From Bacillota bacterium (GTDB lineage: Bacteria; Bacillota; Sulfobacillia; Thermaerobacterales; RSA17), in NCBI GenBank assembly GCA_017577485.1, contig PKRI01000002.1, positions 62,001 through 126,000 on the forward strand: a DNA stretch of 64,000 nt, in the 5' to 3' direction. The notes below the pieces were generated by a model. It was not told where the DNA came from. It saw only the letters and a program-made list of their open reading frames with translations, and ran no database searches. Both the position numbers and the translations under genes were made by a program. Shown piece by piece: positions 49,634 to 58,383 of this stretch. Numbering within the stretch: the first letter of the stretch is position 1; each line of letters begins with the position of its first letter.

Positions 49634-49987
49634 ATGACGCTCACTTGTGCGCCGCGCGCCGGCACGGTGCTGCGCCGCCTGTGGGTGAGGCTGCCGCGCC
49701 TTTACCTGACCGTGGCCGTGCGGACGCCCGGCGGCCGCACGTGGTGGATTCCGGTACCGCTGTTCCTGGTGGAGGACCTGGCGGGCTGGCTGTCGGTGGC
49801 CGGTCCCTGGCTGCTGCGGCGCACCGGCCGGCTTGCTGGGGGCGGTGCGGGCCGGGCTGCGGCACACCTCCTGGCCGAACTGCCCCGGCTCGTCCGGACC
49901 TTCCGGTCCCAACCCCCGATGATCCTGGCCGAGATCGGCGACCCCGGGCATCAGGGCCGTTTCGGGCTGCGGGTGTTGTTGATCTGA
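49634..49987 (+). CDS. Small hypothetical protein
   Basis: 117 residues (121 from GTG 49622). The pattern LYLTVAVRTPGGRTWWIPVP resembles the small beta domain seen in Firmicutes proteins that carry LRIRVxE-type strands; that match is weak. No clear ribosome site was found. Codon third positions are C/G-rich as in neighbours, and its stop overlaps the start of the next gene, which supports coding. No signal peptide or cysteine cluster. Confidence 0.5.
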   Translation: MTLTCAPRAGTVLRRLWVRLPRLYLTVAVRTPGGRTWWIPVPLFLVEDLAGWLSVAGPWLLRRTGRLAGGGAGRAAAHLLAELPRLVRTFRSQPPMILAEIGDPGHQGRFGLRVLLI

Positions 49988-50520
49988 TGAGCGCGTCCCG
50001 CGGTGTTTCAACGCCGGAGGGACGCGGGAGCGGCGCCCCGGGCAGACCCGCGCCCCTGCGCACGCTGGTGGTGCTGCTCATTGCCGCCCACGCCCTATTC
50101 TGGAGCGCGTGGTGGCTGGGTTTCTCGCTGCTGCCCGAGGGGGTTCTCCGCGGCAGTTCGGCCGCCTCGCTGCTGCCGCTGGAGCGCCTGGGCGCCGTGC
50201 CCAGGGCGCTGGCGGTGCTGGCCTGGAACGCGGCGGTCGCGGCTCTGCTGGTGGCCGGGGCCAACCTGGTGAGGGTCGGCCGGCTCCCCCTCGGCGTCCT
50301 CCCGCCCCTCTATTACTGGACCCTGTACGGCCTGCTTCTGGGCACCAATTCCTTTGCCACCCCGCTGCCGGAACGGGTGGCGCCGTCGCTGGCGGTGTTG
50401 CTGGGCCGGGCCGGGGTCCTGGAGCTGCACGCCTACCTGCTGGTGGCGGCGGCGCTGCTGCTGGCGGCGGGCGCGGTGCGCGAGGTCGTCATGTGGTGCT
50501 CGGCGGCCGGCGGCTGCTGA
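49987..50520 (+). CDS. Integral membrane protein, possibly SpoIIM/DUF95-like
   Basis: 177 residues with four or five hydrophobic segments. The central part NAAVAALLVAGANLVRVGRL, then LGVLPPLYYWTLYGLLLG and the later GRAGVLELHAYLLVAAAL, follows the layout of SpoIIM/DUF95 proteins. Those have a buried Asn, a loop, and an HGxxEL-type motif that here is reduced to LEL. SpoIIM acts in engulfment with SpoIID and SpoIIP, neither of which is near. The start overlaps the upstream stop. Its last 32 nt overlap the convergent LLM gene. The assignment is tentative. Confidence 0.55.
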   Translation: MSASRGVSTPEGRGSGAPGRPAPLRTLVVLLIAAHALFWSAWWLGFSLLPEGVLRGSSAASLLPLERLGAVPRALAVLAWNAAVAALLVAGANLVRVGRLPLGVLPPLYYWTLYGLLLGTNSFATPLPERVAPSLAVLLGRAGVLELHAYLLVAAALLLAAGAVREVVMWCSAAGGC

Positions 50521-51553
50521 GGGAGGAGGCCCCCAGCGCCTTGCGGACCGCCGGCGCCACCTTCGTCCCGAACAGCTCGATGGAGCGCAGCACCTTGTCG
50601 TGGGGCAGCGTGCCCACCGTCATCTGCAGCAGGAAGCGGTCGTGCCCGAAGATCTCGTGCTGGAAGAGGATCTTCTCCACGATCTCCTCGGGGCTGCCCA
50701 CGAAGTCCGCTCCCCGCAGCGAGCGGGAGAACTCGAACTGCTCCCGCGTCATCGGTCCCCAACCGCGCTCGCGGCCGATACGGTCCATGGTGAGTTTGAA
50801 AGCGGGGAAGGCCAGGTCGGCCGCTTCCCGGGACGAATCGGCGATGAACCCGTGGGAGTTGATGCTGAGCCGGGGTTGGGGATGGCCCGCCTCCCGGGCC
50901 GCCCGCCGGTGAAGCTCGGCGAAAGGCTTGAAGCGCTCCGGCAGGCCGCCGATGATGGCCAGGGCCATGGGCAGGCCCAGCAGGCCGGCGCGGACGGCGG
51001 ACTGGGGCGTGCCGCCCACCGCCACCCACACGGGCAGGGGGTTCTGTACGGGGCGCGGGTAGACGCCCAGGCCGTCGATGGCCGGCCGGTGCTTCCCCGA
51101 CCAGGTGACCCGCTCCGACTCCCGCAGCCTGAGCAGCAGGTCCAGCTTCTCTTCGAAGAGTTCGTCGTAGTCGGCCAGGTCGTACCCGAACAGCGGGAAC
51201 GACTCGATGAACGACCCGCGGCCCACCATGATCTCGGCGCGCCCGCCCGACAGCAGGTCCAGGGTGGCGAAGTCCTGGAACACCCGCACCGGGTCGTCGG
51301 AACTGAGGACGGTTACGGCGCTGGTCAGGCGGATGCGCCGGGTGCGCGCGGCGGCCGCGGCCAGGATCACCGCCGGGGCCGACGACACGTACTCCGGCCG
51401 GTGGTGCTCGCCGATGCCGAAGACGTCGAGCCCGACCTGGTCGGCCAGTTCGATCTCTTCCAGCAGGCGCCGCAGCCGCTCCTCGGGCGACACCGGCCGG
51501 CCCAGCGCCGGGTCGAAGGTCGCTTCGACGAATGAGTAGATGCCGAACTCCAC
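50489..51553 (-). CDS. LLM-class flavin-dependent oxidoreductase
   Basis: Luciferase-like monooxygenase of 354 residues. TIM-barrel motifs: FGIGEHHRPEYVSSAPAVIL, RIRLTSAVTVLSSDDPVRV, FATLDLLSGGRAEIMVGRGS, and PVWVAVGGTPQSA. Members use FMNH2 or F420; the EHH and SAVTVL motifs fit the FMN group, such as YwcH/alkanal types. Substrate unknown. The GTG at 51553 is preceded by GGAGGG at seven bases. It may help aromatic or sulfur metabolism, but nothing nearby proves it. Confidence 0.88.
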   Translation of the reverse strand: MEFGIYSFVEATFDPALGRPVSPEERLRRLLEEIELADQVGLDVFGIGEHHRPEYVSSAPAVILAAAAARTRRIRLTSAVTVLSSDDPVRVFQDFATLDLLSGGRAEIMVGRGSFIESFPLFGYDLADYDELFEEKLDLLLRLRESERVTWSGKHRPAIDGLGVYPRPVQNPLPVWVAVGGTPQSAVRAGLLGLPMALAIIGGLPERFKPFAELHRRAAREAGHPQPRLSINSHGFIADSSREAADLAFPAFKLTMDRIGRERGWGPMTREQFEFSRSLRGADFVGSPEEIVEKILFQHEIFGHDRFLLQMTVGTLPHDKVLRSIELFGTKVAPAVRKALGASSLSSRRPPSTT

Positions 51554-51703
51554 GGGTCACCCCTCCATTGAGTAGAGTTGCCCCGGGGAGGTGGGCCATC
51601 CTGCCGCCGCCCCGGTGGGCCGTTGGAGCACAGGCCGGCTGCATGGACCGGGCCGGCGGGCGGAGGCTCCGGCGCCGGTGATGCGAGGCCCCAAATCAAG
51701 AAT

Positions 51704-51884
51704 GCGCTGTTCGCAAAGCGTGTGGGTGGTGCGACACGGCTGCAGCCCGCGAACGGCAGGGGCCCCGGGGTCCCCGTCACCACCCCGCAGGTGGGCTGGA
51801 ACCGAGCAGCCGAGGAACCGGAAAACGCAGGGCCGGCGCAGGGCGGCTGTCGCCACGGCCACCCACACGCTTTGCGAACAGCGC
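51704..51884. mobile_element. 26-bp perfect inverted repeat around a 129-bp core
   Basis: The ends are GCGCTGTTCGCAAAGCGTGT with GGGTGG (51704-51729) and its exact complement (51859-51884). Past the perfect 26 bp, weak similarity continues on both sides. The 129-bp core has no recognisable gene, but the arms allow a shared short peptide THTLCEQR to be read from both strands. Terminal inverted repeats with a short non-coding core look like a MITE or a solo transposon relic; no target duplication is plain. A stable RNA stem is another reading. Confidence 0.65.
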
Positions 51885-51986
51885 GATCTGGAACGGGTGT
51901 TCGGTGGCGGTGTCCGAGCGGCCGCCCGCAGGGCGCTTCCGGCCGCGCGTAAGGTATCCTGTCACCCGGCGGCGAACACTGTTCCC

Positions 51987-52652
51987 ATGGATCACGGGCA
52001 GCACTTCGACCGCGAGATGCGCGAGACCAACTGGCACCGGTTCTGGCAGCGGCAGCTGGAGCGCCGGGAGCAGATCGTTGCGTGGCTGGACACCCTGGGT
52101 GTCGGGCCCGGCGACCGGTTCCTGGACGTGGGCAGCGGGCCGGGGCTGGCCAGCCTGCTGGCCGCCGAGCGGGTGGGGCGCCGGGGCAGGGTGGTGGCGC
52201 TGGACCGGAACCCCGAGGCCCTGGAACTGCTGCGGCACCAGGCCCGGCGCCGGAAACTGGACTGGATCGAAACCATCACGGCAGACGCCGCCGCCATGCC
52301 GTTTCTTTCGGGAGCCTTTACCCACGCCATGCTGACGCTGGTGCTCCATCACCTGGTGGACCCCATGCCGGTGATGAAGGAGATCCGCCGGGTGCTGGCG
52401 GCGGGCGGGCGGCTGCTGGCTGCCGATTACCGCCCCGACGGGGACCTGTCGGTGGGGCCTCCCGCCGAGGCGCGCGTAAGCGCCCGGCAGGCCGCCGGGT
52501 GGATGCGCGCCGCGGGCTTCTCCGTCCTGGAGCAGGGCCTGACGCCGCCCCACTGGTTCTACGTGCTGGGGGCCGCAGGGGAAGGTTTGGGGACCGCGGG
52601 CGAACGCGCGGCGGAAGGTGCGGGGTACGGTGCCGGCGCGGGTGCCGGGTAA
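51987..52652 (+). CDS. Class I SAM-dependent methyltransferase
   Basis: 221 residues with the SAM loop RFLDVGSGPGLASLLAAERV, the acidic residue in VVALDRNPEALELL and a strand DAAAMPFLSGAFTHAML before LTLVLHHLVDPM, as in Methyltransf_11/UbiE-type enzymes. Substrate unknown. The last 25 residues are Gly/Ala-rich. The start ATG at 51987 has a poor ribosome site. It is separated from the LLM gene by the inverted-repeat element and reads toward the hpaD gene. Confidence 0.8.
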   Translation: MDHGQHFDREMRETNWHRFWQRQLERREQIVAWLDTLGVGPGDRFLDVGSGPGLASLLAAERVGRRGRVVALDRNPEALELLRHQARRRKLDWIETITADAAAMPFLSGAFTHAMLTLVLHHLVDPMPVMKEIRRVLAAGGRLLAADYRPDGDLSVGPPAEARVSARQAAGWMRAAGFSVLEQGLTPPHWFYVLGAAGEGLGTAGERAAEGAGYGAGAGAG

Positions 52653-52664
52653 GAGCCCGGCACC
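52641..52664 (+). terminator. Hairpin spanning the methyltransferase stop codon
   Basis: GGTGCCGGG (52641-52649) and CCCGGCACC (52656-52664) pair perfectly; the stop TAA is in the 6-nt loop. It is probably the end of the methyltransferase transcript, though no T-run follows. Confidence 0.5.
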
Positions 52665-52751
52665 GGCGGCAGGACCCGTGCCTCAGGCGGTCGGGGCGGC
52701 GGACGGCACAGGTCCCGGCCCCGGTGCCGGGTTCGACGCCCCAGCCGGGAA

Positions 52752-52779
52752 GGGCCGGCGGCATGGACGGCGCCGGCCC
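52752..52779 (-). terminator. Possible hpaD terminator hairpin
   Basis: GGGCCGGCG and CGCCGGCCC pair over 9 bp around a 10-nt loop, 34 nt past the hpaD stop. No T-run. Confidence 0.4.
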
Positions 52780-52813
52780 GGGTTGAGCGCCGCGAATCGG
52801 TCCGGGGCCGCCT

Positions 52814-53854
52814 TCAGTTGGGCCTCACGAACGGCACCGTCGCCTTGACCGATGGAGGCAGCACCGGGGCCACGGTGCTGCCGTCCAGGGTGCGGACCGG
52901 CGACAGTTCCTCGAACCAGCTGCGGGGCGCCGGCTGTCCCCAGAAGGTCTGGCGCCGCGGGTCGTTGATGCTCCAGCGCAGGGGCTCGCCGTCAGGGTCG
53001 GCGGTCAGGTAGTCGCCGGTGTACAGCTCCACCCGGTGCCCGTCGGGATCCCTAAGGTAGAGGAAGAAGGCGTTGGACAGGCCGTGGCGGCCGGGACCCC
53101 GCTCGATGGAGTCCGCGTGACCCGTGGAGGCCAGCACGTCGCAGGCCCGCAGGATGCTGGCGGTGTCCGCGGCCCAGAAGCCCACGTGGTGCAGCTGCGG
53201 GCCCGGCAGGTTGGACAGCGCGATGTCGTGGACGTTGGGCTTGCGGTGCAGCCAGGCCGCCCACAGACGGTAGTCCGGCGCGTCGGTGTCGGTGAACTCG
53301 GAGACGCGGAAGCCCATCTGCCCGGTCCACCACTGGAATTCCCGGTCGATGTCGGGCACGCCCACGTTGAAATGATCGATGCGCTGGATGAAGGCGCCCC
53401 GGTGGAGGTGGAACTGCTGCAGCAGGCGCGGCGCCTTCTCCATCTCGTAGACGAACTCCACCGGCAGGCCCGTGGGGCTCAGGACCCGCAGGGCCCGGCC
53501 CTGACCCGGCTCCTCACCCGGCTCCACCCAGCGGGTGGGCAGGTCGTGGTCGCGGTACACCCGCTCCAGCATCTCCAGGTCGTCGGGGCTGGAGACCTTG
53601 AAGGCCAGGTGCCCCACCGCGGGCCGGTCGGCCCGGCGGAGCACCAGGCTGTGGTGGACGGCCTCCTCCAGGCCGCGCAGGTAGATGGCGTCCCCGTCGG
53701 CGGCCGTTTCCACGAACCCCAGCACGTCCACGTACCATTCCCGGGACCGCGCCAGGTCCGTCACCTGCAGTTCCAGGTGCGCGGTCCGCACGATGTCGAA
53801 CGGCTTCTTGAAGCTCCGCAGGTTGATCTCCCGGATCGACTCCGCGCTGTACAC
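52814..53854 (-). CDS. hpaD: 3,4-dihydroxyphenylacetate 2,3-dioxygenase (extradiol, type I)
   Basis: Fe(II) or Mn(II) enzyme that opens homoprotocatechuate next to its hydroxyls. The 346-residue product has two vicinal-oxygen-chelate domains. The C-terminal metal site follows the 2-His-1-Glu pattern: H161 (IDHFNVGV), H222 or H223 (LHHVGFW) and E276 (VELYTGDY). Spacings match the Brevibacterium enzyme. The GTG at 53854 has GAGGAG upstream; the frame upstream is not coding-like. It follows hpaB on the same strand after 225 nt, and both serve one pathway. Confidence 0.88.
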   Translation of the reverse strand: MYSAESIREINLRSFKKPFDIVRTAHLELQVTDLARSREWYVDVLGFVETAADGDAIYLRGLEEAVHHSLVLRRADRPAVGHLAFKVSSPDDLEMLERVYRDHDLPTRWVEPGEEPGQGRALRVLSPTGLPVEFVYEMEKAPRLLQQFHLHRGAFIQRIDHFNVGVPDIDREFQWWTGQMGFRVSEFTDTDAPDYRLWAAWLHRKPNVHDIALSNLPGPQLHHVGFWAADTASILRACDVLASTGHADSIERGPGRHGLSNAFFLYLRDPDGHRVELYTGDYLTADPDGEPLRWSINDPRRQTFWGQPAPRSWFEELSPVRTLDGSTVAPVLPPSVKATVPFVRPN

Positions 53855-54079
53855 GCCCTGCTCCTCTCCTTCCCGCTGCACTGATCCGCCCCGGCGGGTC
53901 GAGGGATCCTGGCGGGCTGCTCCGCCCCGCCGGGCATCCAGCGGGCACCGGGCCGGTCCCGGCAGCCGGGCCCCTGCGGGTCGCCGGTCCCGCAGGCGGC
54001 CGCCGGTCCCGGCCGCGGCGCCGCAACATGTCCCCTGAAGCCCTATTCCCCTCACGCCCTGTGCCTTCACACCTGGGCT

Positions 54080-55546
54080 TCACACCCGGACCGTCGCCGG
54101 GGCCTCCAGGAACTGCCGCACCCGCTCCACCAGGTGCTTCCGGTCGTAGCTGCGCACCAGGGCCCCGGCCATCCGCACCGGATCGCCGAAGAAGAAGCGC
54201 TCATACAGCGCCTGCCGCTGCCCGAAGGCGCTGCCGGCCACGTCCCATGCCAGGCGGAACAGGCGCACCCGGGTGTTGGCGTCGACGCCCCGGCCCTGCA
54301 GGTACTTCTCCAGATCGGGGCGGATGGGTCCTTCAAAGTCGGACATTGAGGGAATGGCCATCAGGCCGCTGGCGCCCAGTTGATGGATCAGATCCACCAG
54401 CCGCGGGTACGTGCGCGGGTACCAGTTGCGGGCGGCGTTGAGATACGAGAACTCGGGACGCATCAGGCCCCAGCGGTCGATCTGGGCGTCGGCCTCGCTG
54501 GCCCGGAGGGCCGCCTTCAGGAATTCCAGGGCGATGATGAATTCCGCCACCTTTTCCTGCACGTGCTGGAAGCCCTCGATGCCGATGGCCTCGGTCATGA
54601 AGCTGACCAGGCCCAGCAGGAACTCGGACTTGGCCACGTTCTTGGTGACCACCTGATGGGTCATGTGGACCACGGCGCCGGTCTCGGCGTAGAGCCCGTT
54701 GCACAGTTCCGGCTGCCGGTACATGAAGACCCGCTCCCAGGGCACCCGCACGTTGTCGAACACGACGATGGCGTCCATCTCTTCGAAGCGGGAGCCCAGC
54801 GGGTGGTCCTGGTGCGACCGGCCGTAGTCGAAGGTCTCGCGGCAGATGAAGCGCAGGCCCGGCGTGTCGCACGGGATGGCGAAGGCGTAGGCGTAGGGCT
54901 CGTCCTCGGGCCCCGACTTCAGCAGCGTCGACGGGAAGACCATGATCTCGTCGGTGATGGGGCCCAGCGTGGCCAGCAGGCGCGCGCCGCGGATGGTGAT
55001 GCCGTAGTCGTCCTCGTCGACGATGCGGGCGGCGATGTCGTCGGCCACCTGCTGCGAGGGACCCACGGCCCGGTTCACCTGGGGATTGATCAGCGTGTGG
55101 GTCAGCAGCAGGTCGTTATCGCGAACGTACTTATAGTAGCTGCGGATGTTCTCGGCGAACTTGCGGTCCGCCTGGCCGAAGTAGTCGGCCGCCGCGGCCA
55201 TGGCCATGATGGCGCTGTTGAGGTAGTCGGCGGACCGCCCCATCATTCCGCAGGTGCGGCTGTGCCACAGGTAAAACATGCGGCTGCGCCGGGCCAGGTC
55301 CTCGCGGGTCCTGGGCTGGAGGAACGACATGCCCACGCGCTCCCCGGTTTCGGGGCAAACGTACGTAAGCTCGTCGCGGTATTCCGGATCGTGCTGCATG
55401 TCATACAGTTCCGCCAGCGTCCTGGTGACGCCGCGGAAGGCCGGGTGCTCGGCCACGTTCTCGGTGATGCGCTCCCCGTCGATCCAGACCTCCCGCCGCT
55501 GCCGGTTGATGGCCTCCAGGTACTGCTGTCCGGTGCGTGCCGGCAT
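54080..55546 (-). CDS. hpaB: 4-hydroxyphenylacetate 3-monooxygenase, oxygenase component
   Basis: FADH2-using oxygenase that hydroxylates 4-hydroxyphenylacetate to the catechol cleaved by HpaD. The 488-residue length matches Thermus HpaB. Patterns include MPARTGQQYLEAINRQRREV, LAELYDMQHDPEYRDELTYV, HTLINPQVNR, IVVFDNVRVPWERVFMYRQP and PSMSDFEGPIRPDLEKYLQG. ATG 55546 has GGAGGA six bases upstream. The flavin reductase HpaC is not in the window. The upstream 140 nt are AT-rich and shared with a divergent Crp/Fnr gene. Confidence 0.93.
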   Translation of the reverse strand: MPARTGQQYLEAINRQRREVWIDGERITENVAEHPAFRGVTRTLAELYDMQHDPEYRDELTYVCPETGERVGMSFLQPRTREDLARRSRMFYLWHSRTCGMMGRSADYLNSAIMAMAAAADYFGQADRKFAENIRSYYKYVRDNDLLLTHTLINPQVNRAVGPSQQVADDIAARIVDEDDYGITIRGARLLATLGPITDEIMVFPSTLLKSGPEDEPYAYAFAIPCDTPGLRFICRETFDYGRSHQDHPLGSRFEEMDAIVVFDNVRVPWERVFMYRQPELCNGLYAETGAVVHMTHQVVTKNVAKSEFLLGLVSFMTEAIGIEGFQHVQEKVAEFIIALEFLKAALRASEADAQIDRWGLMRPEFSYLNAARNWYPRTYPRLVDLIHQLGASGLMAIPSMSDFEGPIRPDLEKYLQGRGVDANTRVRLFRLAWDVAGSAFGQRQALYERFFFGDPVRMAGALVRSYDRKHLVERVRQFLEAPATVRV

Positions 55547-55686
55547 TGCGATTCCTCCGTTTCCGTGCAGAATAGGGGGCCGGTGCGCTGATTTTAGGCG
55601 CCTGCGGGCAGGATCGCTGTATCAAACGAAAAAAAATTCAGGGAAAAGCAGGTTTGCAGCAGAAACTTGATAAAGGGCGGGTGCCC

Positions 55687-56379
55687 ATGCGTCAGCCCGT
55701 GCCGTACCCCCTGCCCCCGACGGCGCTGGAGGAGGATCAGTGGTCCCTGCTGCTCCCCTACGGCACGCCCCGCCGCCTGGGTCGCGGCCAGGCCCTGTAC
55801 CGGCAGGGCGACGTCGCCGACGGCTGCTGGTACCTGCGCCAGGGAAGGGTCAAGGCGGTGATCCTGGGGGCCGGGGGCACCGAGAAGATCCTGGAGGTCA
55901 TGGGTCCCGGCGCCCTGCTGGGCGAGGCCGCGGCCTTCGACGGCAAGCCCCACTACTCCACCTGCATCGCCCTGGGTCCCGTGGAAGCCTACTATTTCAC
56001 CGTGGACGTGCTGGTGGAGCGCATGCAGGCCGATGAGCGGGTGGCGCGCCTGCTGCTGCGGGCGCTGGCGCGCAAGCAGCGGGTGCTGGCGGGCCAGGTG
56101 GAAGACATGGCCTTCTGCTCGGTCCGCGGGCGGGTGGCACGGCTGCTCCAGCGCCTGTTTCAGGAGCACGGCACGCCCACGGACAGGGGCCTGGCCTGCC
56201 CGCTTCGGATCACCCACGCCCAGATCGCCAGCATCGTGGGCGGCAGCCGCGTGGCCGTGACCCGCGCCCTGAACCAGTTCCGCCGGGAGGGCATCATCAC
56301 CGGCAACCCCGACGGCGGCTGGATCCTCCGGGATCCCCACCTGCTGGCCGCCGCCGCGGCCGACGACCCGACGTGGTAG
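55687..56379 (+). CDS. Crp/Fnr-family transcriptional regulator near hpa/paa genes
   Basis: 230 residues. Cyclic-nucleotide-type beta-barrel with LYRQGDVADGCWYLRQGRVK and VMGPGALLGEAAAFDGKPHY, a long dimer helix, then a winged helix with ITHAQIASIVGGSRVAVTRA. No four-cysteine iron-sulfur cluster. It is divergent from hpaB and directly before paaX, so control of one or both is likely. ATG 55687 is chosen; a TTG at 55654 is possible. It is not alike to the other Crp/Fnr gene at 13 kb beyond the family. Confidence 0.88.
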   Translation: MRQPVPYPLPPTALEEDQWSLLLPYGTPRRLGRGQALYRQGDVADGCWYLRQGRVKAVILGAGGTEKILEVMGPGALLGEAAAFDGKPHYSTCIALGPVEAYYFTVDVLVERMQADERVARLLLRALARKQRVLAGQVEDMAFCSVRGRVARLLQRLFQEHGTPTDRGLACPLRITHAQIASIVGGSRVAVTRALNQFRREGIITGNPDGGWILRDPHLLAAAAADDPTW

Positions 56380-56397
56380 ACCACCTGGCGTGGTAGA
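56372..56397 (+). promoter_or_regulatory. Direct repeat CGTGGTAGA before paaX
   Basis: CGTGGTAGA at 56372-56380 and 56389-56397, starts 17 bp apart; the second runs into TAGAAT, a fair -10. It overlaps the end of the Crp/Fnr gene. It may be a binding site for PaaX or the Crp/Fnr protein. Confidence 0.4.
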
Positions 56398-56431
56398 ATG
56401 TGGCCCGTCGGGAACCGAAGGGGGAGTCCCG

Positions 56432-57256
56432 GTGCGGCCCCGGTCGCTGCTGTTCACCATCTTCGGGGAGTACGTGCGCCACTACGGCCGCGACATCTGG
56501 GTCGGCAGCCTGCTGCGGCTCATGGCCCAGTTCGGCATGTCCGAAGGCGCCGTGCGGGCCGCCGTATCCCGCATGGTCAAGCAGGGCTGGCTGCGCAGCC
56601 GCCGCCAGGGCGGTAAGAGTTACTACTACCTGACCGAGAAGGGCGCCCGCCGCCTGGACGAGGCCGCCGAGCGCATCTACCGCATCAACCCCCAGCAGTG
56701 GGACGGGCGCTGGCGCATCGTCACGTACTCCATTCCGGAGGAACAGCGGGAACTGCGGGACGGCTTCCGCCGCGAGCTGGGCTTCCTGGGTTTCGGGGCC
56801 CTGGCATCGAGCACCTGGATCTCGCCCAACCCGCTGCAGGAGCGGGTGCTGGAACTGGCCGACCAGTACGGCATCCGCGACCGGGTGGAGTTGTTCGTGG
56901 CCGAGCACGTGGGCCCGTCCAGCCCGGCGGAGCTGGCGGCGCGGGTGTGGGACCTGCCGGCCATCGACGCCGCCTACCGGGACTTCATCGACCGCTTCCG
57001 GCCCCGCTGGGAACAGGCCCGCCGCCGGGAGGGCATGACCGACAGCGAGGCCTTCGTGGAGCGCACCGTCCTGGTCCACGAGTACCGACGCTTCCTGTTC
57101 ATCGACCCCGACCTGCCCGCCGAACTGCTTCCCCAGCAGTGGACAGGCCGGGAAGCCGACCTGCTTTTCGAGCGCTACTACCGCTGGCTGCACCCCCGGG
57201 CCACCCGCTTTTTCGAGTCCGTGTACGAAAGCATGGCGGCCCCGGCCGCCCGCTGA
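56432..57256 (+). CDS. paaX: PaaX-family transcriptional repressor
   Basis: 274 residues. N-terminal winged helix (SLLRLMAQFGMSEGAVRAAV, SRMVKQGWLRSRRQG) and the PaaX-type C-terminal domains (RWRIVTYSIPEEQRELRDGF, VHEYRRFLFIDPDLPAELLP). PaaX is a repressor released by phenylacetyl-CoA. The GTG at 56432 sits after AGGGGGA. It lies directly upstream of paaABCD, with a 109-nt gap that holds candidate operators. Confidence 0.88.
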   Translation: MRPRSLLFTIFGEYVRHYGRDIWVGSLLRLMAQFGMSEGAVRAAVSRMVKQGWLRSRRQGGKSYYYLTEKGARRLDEAAERIYRINPQQWDGRWRIVTYSIPEEQRELRDGFRRELGFLGFGALASSTWISPNPLQERVLELADQYGIRDRVELFVAEHVGPSSPAELAARVWDLPAIDAAYRDFIDRFRPRWEQARRREGMTDSEAFVERTVLVHEYRRFLFIDPDLPAELLPQQWTGREADLLFERYYRWLHPRATRFFESVYESMAAPAAR

Positions 57257-57313
57257 CCCTTTCTGCCGAGCCTTGGCCTCCAAGCGCTTTTTTTCGAAGA
57301 CCCTGGCAGGGAA

Positions 57314-57349
57314 TATGACGTTTGCGTAGTATGACGTGTAGAAAACGTC
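57314..57349 (+). promoter_or_regulatory. Candidate PaaX operator/promoter of paaABCD
   Basis: Two TATGACG repeats (57314-57320, 57330-57336; 16 bp apart) overlap an inverted pair GACGT-7 nt-ACGTC (57333-57349). The sequence is AT-rich compared with its surroundings and lies 17 nt before paaA. The factor is inferred from position only. Confidence 0.5.
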
Positions 57350-57365
57350 GGATGGGGGAGCGTCC

Positions 57366-58349
57366 ATGAGGTCCGTCTTTGACCTGCCGGTGGAAGTCGA
57401 CCGGGAAGACCCGCGGTATCAGGCCTTCCTGGACCGCATCGACCGCGGCGAGAAGATCGAAGCCGACGACTGGATGCCCATGGACTACCGGATGCAGCTG
57501 GTCAAGCTGATCGCCATGCACGGCATCAGCGAGATCATGGGCGCCTTCCCGGAGAAGGAATGGGTACCCCGCACGCCCACCCTGCGCCGCAAGCTGTCGC
57601 TGATGGCCAAGGTGCAGGACGAGGTGGGCCACGGCCAGCTGCTGATCCGGGTGGCCGAGGACCTGATCCGGCCCCTGGGCTTCACCCGCGACGACCTCTT
57701 CAACGACCTGTTCGCCGGCCGCCTGAAGTTCCACAACGTCTTCCACATGCCGGCCCTCAACTTCGCCGACGCTGCCCTCATCGGCTGGCTGGTGGACGGC
57801 GCCGCCATCGTCACCCAGCGGATGCTGGCCCAAACCTCGTACGCGCCTTACGCCCGCGCCCTGCGGCGGATCCTGGCCGAGGAGCGGTTCCACGCCTTCC
57901 ACGGCGAGGACATGGCCCAGACCCTGGCCCAGGGTACCCCTGAACAGAAGGCCATGCTCCAGGACGCCCTCAACCGCTGGTGGGACGCCCTGCTGATGTT
58001 CTTCGGGCCGCCGGAACACGCCGGCATCAAGAGCAACCAGGACATCAACATCCGCTACAGGATCCGCAGCAAGACCAACGAGGAACTCCGCCAGGAGTGG
58101 CTGGACAAGTATGTTCCCCAGATCCGCGCCCTGGGGCTGCAGGTTCCCGACGAGACGCTGCATTACGACCAGGCCCAGGGCCGGTGGGTCTACCGCCACC
58201 CCGATTACTCGTACCTGAAGAACGTCATCGCCCGGAACCAGGGTCCCAGGTCCCAGGCGCGCCTGGCCCTGCGGCGTGCCGCCTTCTTCGACCACGCCTG
58301 GGTCCACGAGGCCCTGGCCGCCCAGCCGCTGGCGGCGGCGGGCGACTGA
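57366..58349 (+). CDS. paaA: Phenylacetyl-CoA epoxidase subunit PaaA
   Basis: Catalytic diiron subunit that epoxidises the ring of phenylacetyl-CoA. The 327-residue protein has the ferritin-like metal motifs E86xxH89 (QDEVGHGQLL) and E173xxH176 (EERFHAFHG), plus conserved stretches EKEWVPRTPTLRRK and FHNVFHMPALNFADAAL. ATG 57366 is preceded by GGGGGAG. First of four genes in order paaA-B-C-D with short gaps. Confidence 0.95.
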   Translation: MRSVFDLPVEVDREDPRYQAFLDRIDRGEKIEADDWMPMDYRMQLVKLIAMHGISEIMGAFPEKEWVPRTPTLRRKLSLMAKVQDEVGHGQLLIRVAEDLIRPLGFTRDDLFNDLFAGRLKFHNVFHMPALNFADAALIGWLVDGAAIVTQRMLAQTSYAPYARALRRILAEERFHAFHGEDMAQTLAQGTPEQKAMLQDALNRWWDALLMFFGPPEHAGIKSNQDINIRYRIRSKTNEELRQEWLDKYVPQIRALGLQVPDETLHYDQAQGRWVYRHPDYSYLKNVIARNQGPRSQARLALRRAAFFDHAWVHEALAAQPLAAAGD

Positions 58350-58383
58350 GTCCGGCGGCAGCCGCTGTGGGGGAGGATGCGCC

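Noticed and set aside
51591..51986. Longer N-terminus for the methyltransferase crossing the inverted repeat
   Set aside because: The codons are low-complexity and cross the repeat element; homology to methyltransferases begins after the ATG at 51987.
55620..55672. Fnr/Crp box between hpaB and the Crp/Fnr gene
   Set aside because: ATCAA and TTGAT halves exist, but they are about 45 bp apart and in the wrong order for a TTGAT-4-ATCAA site.
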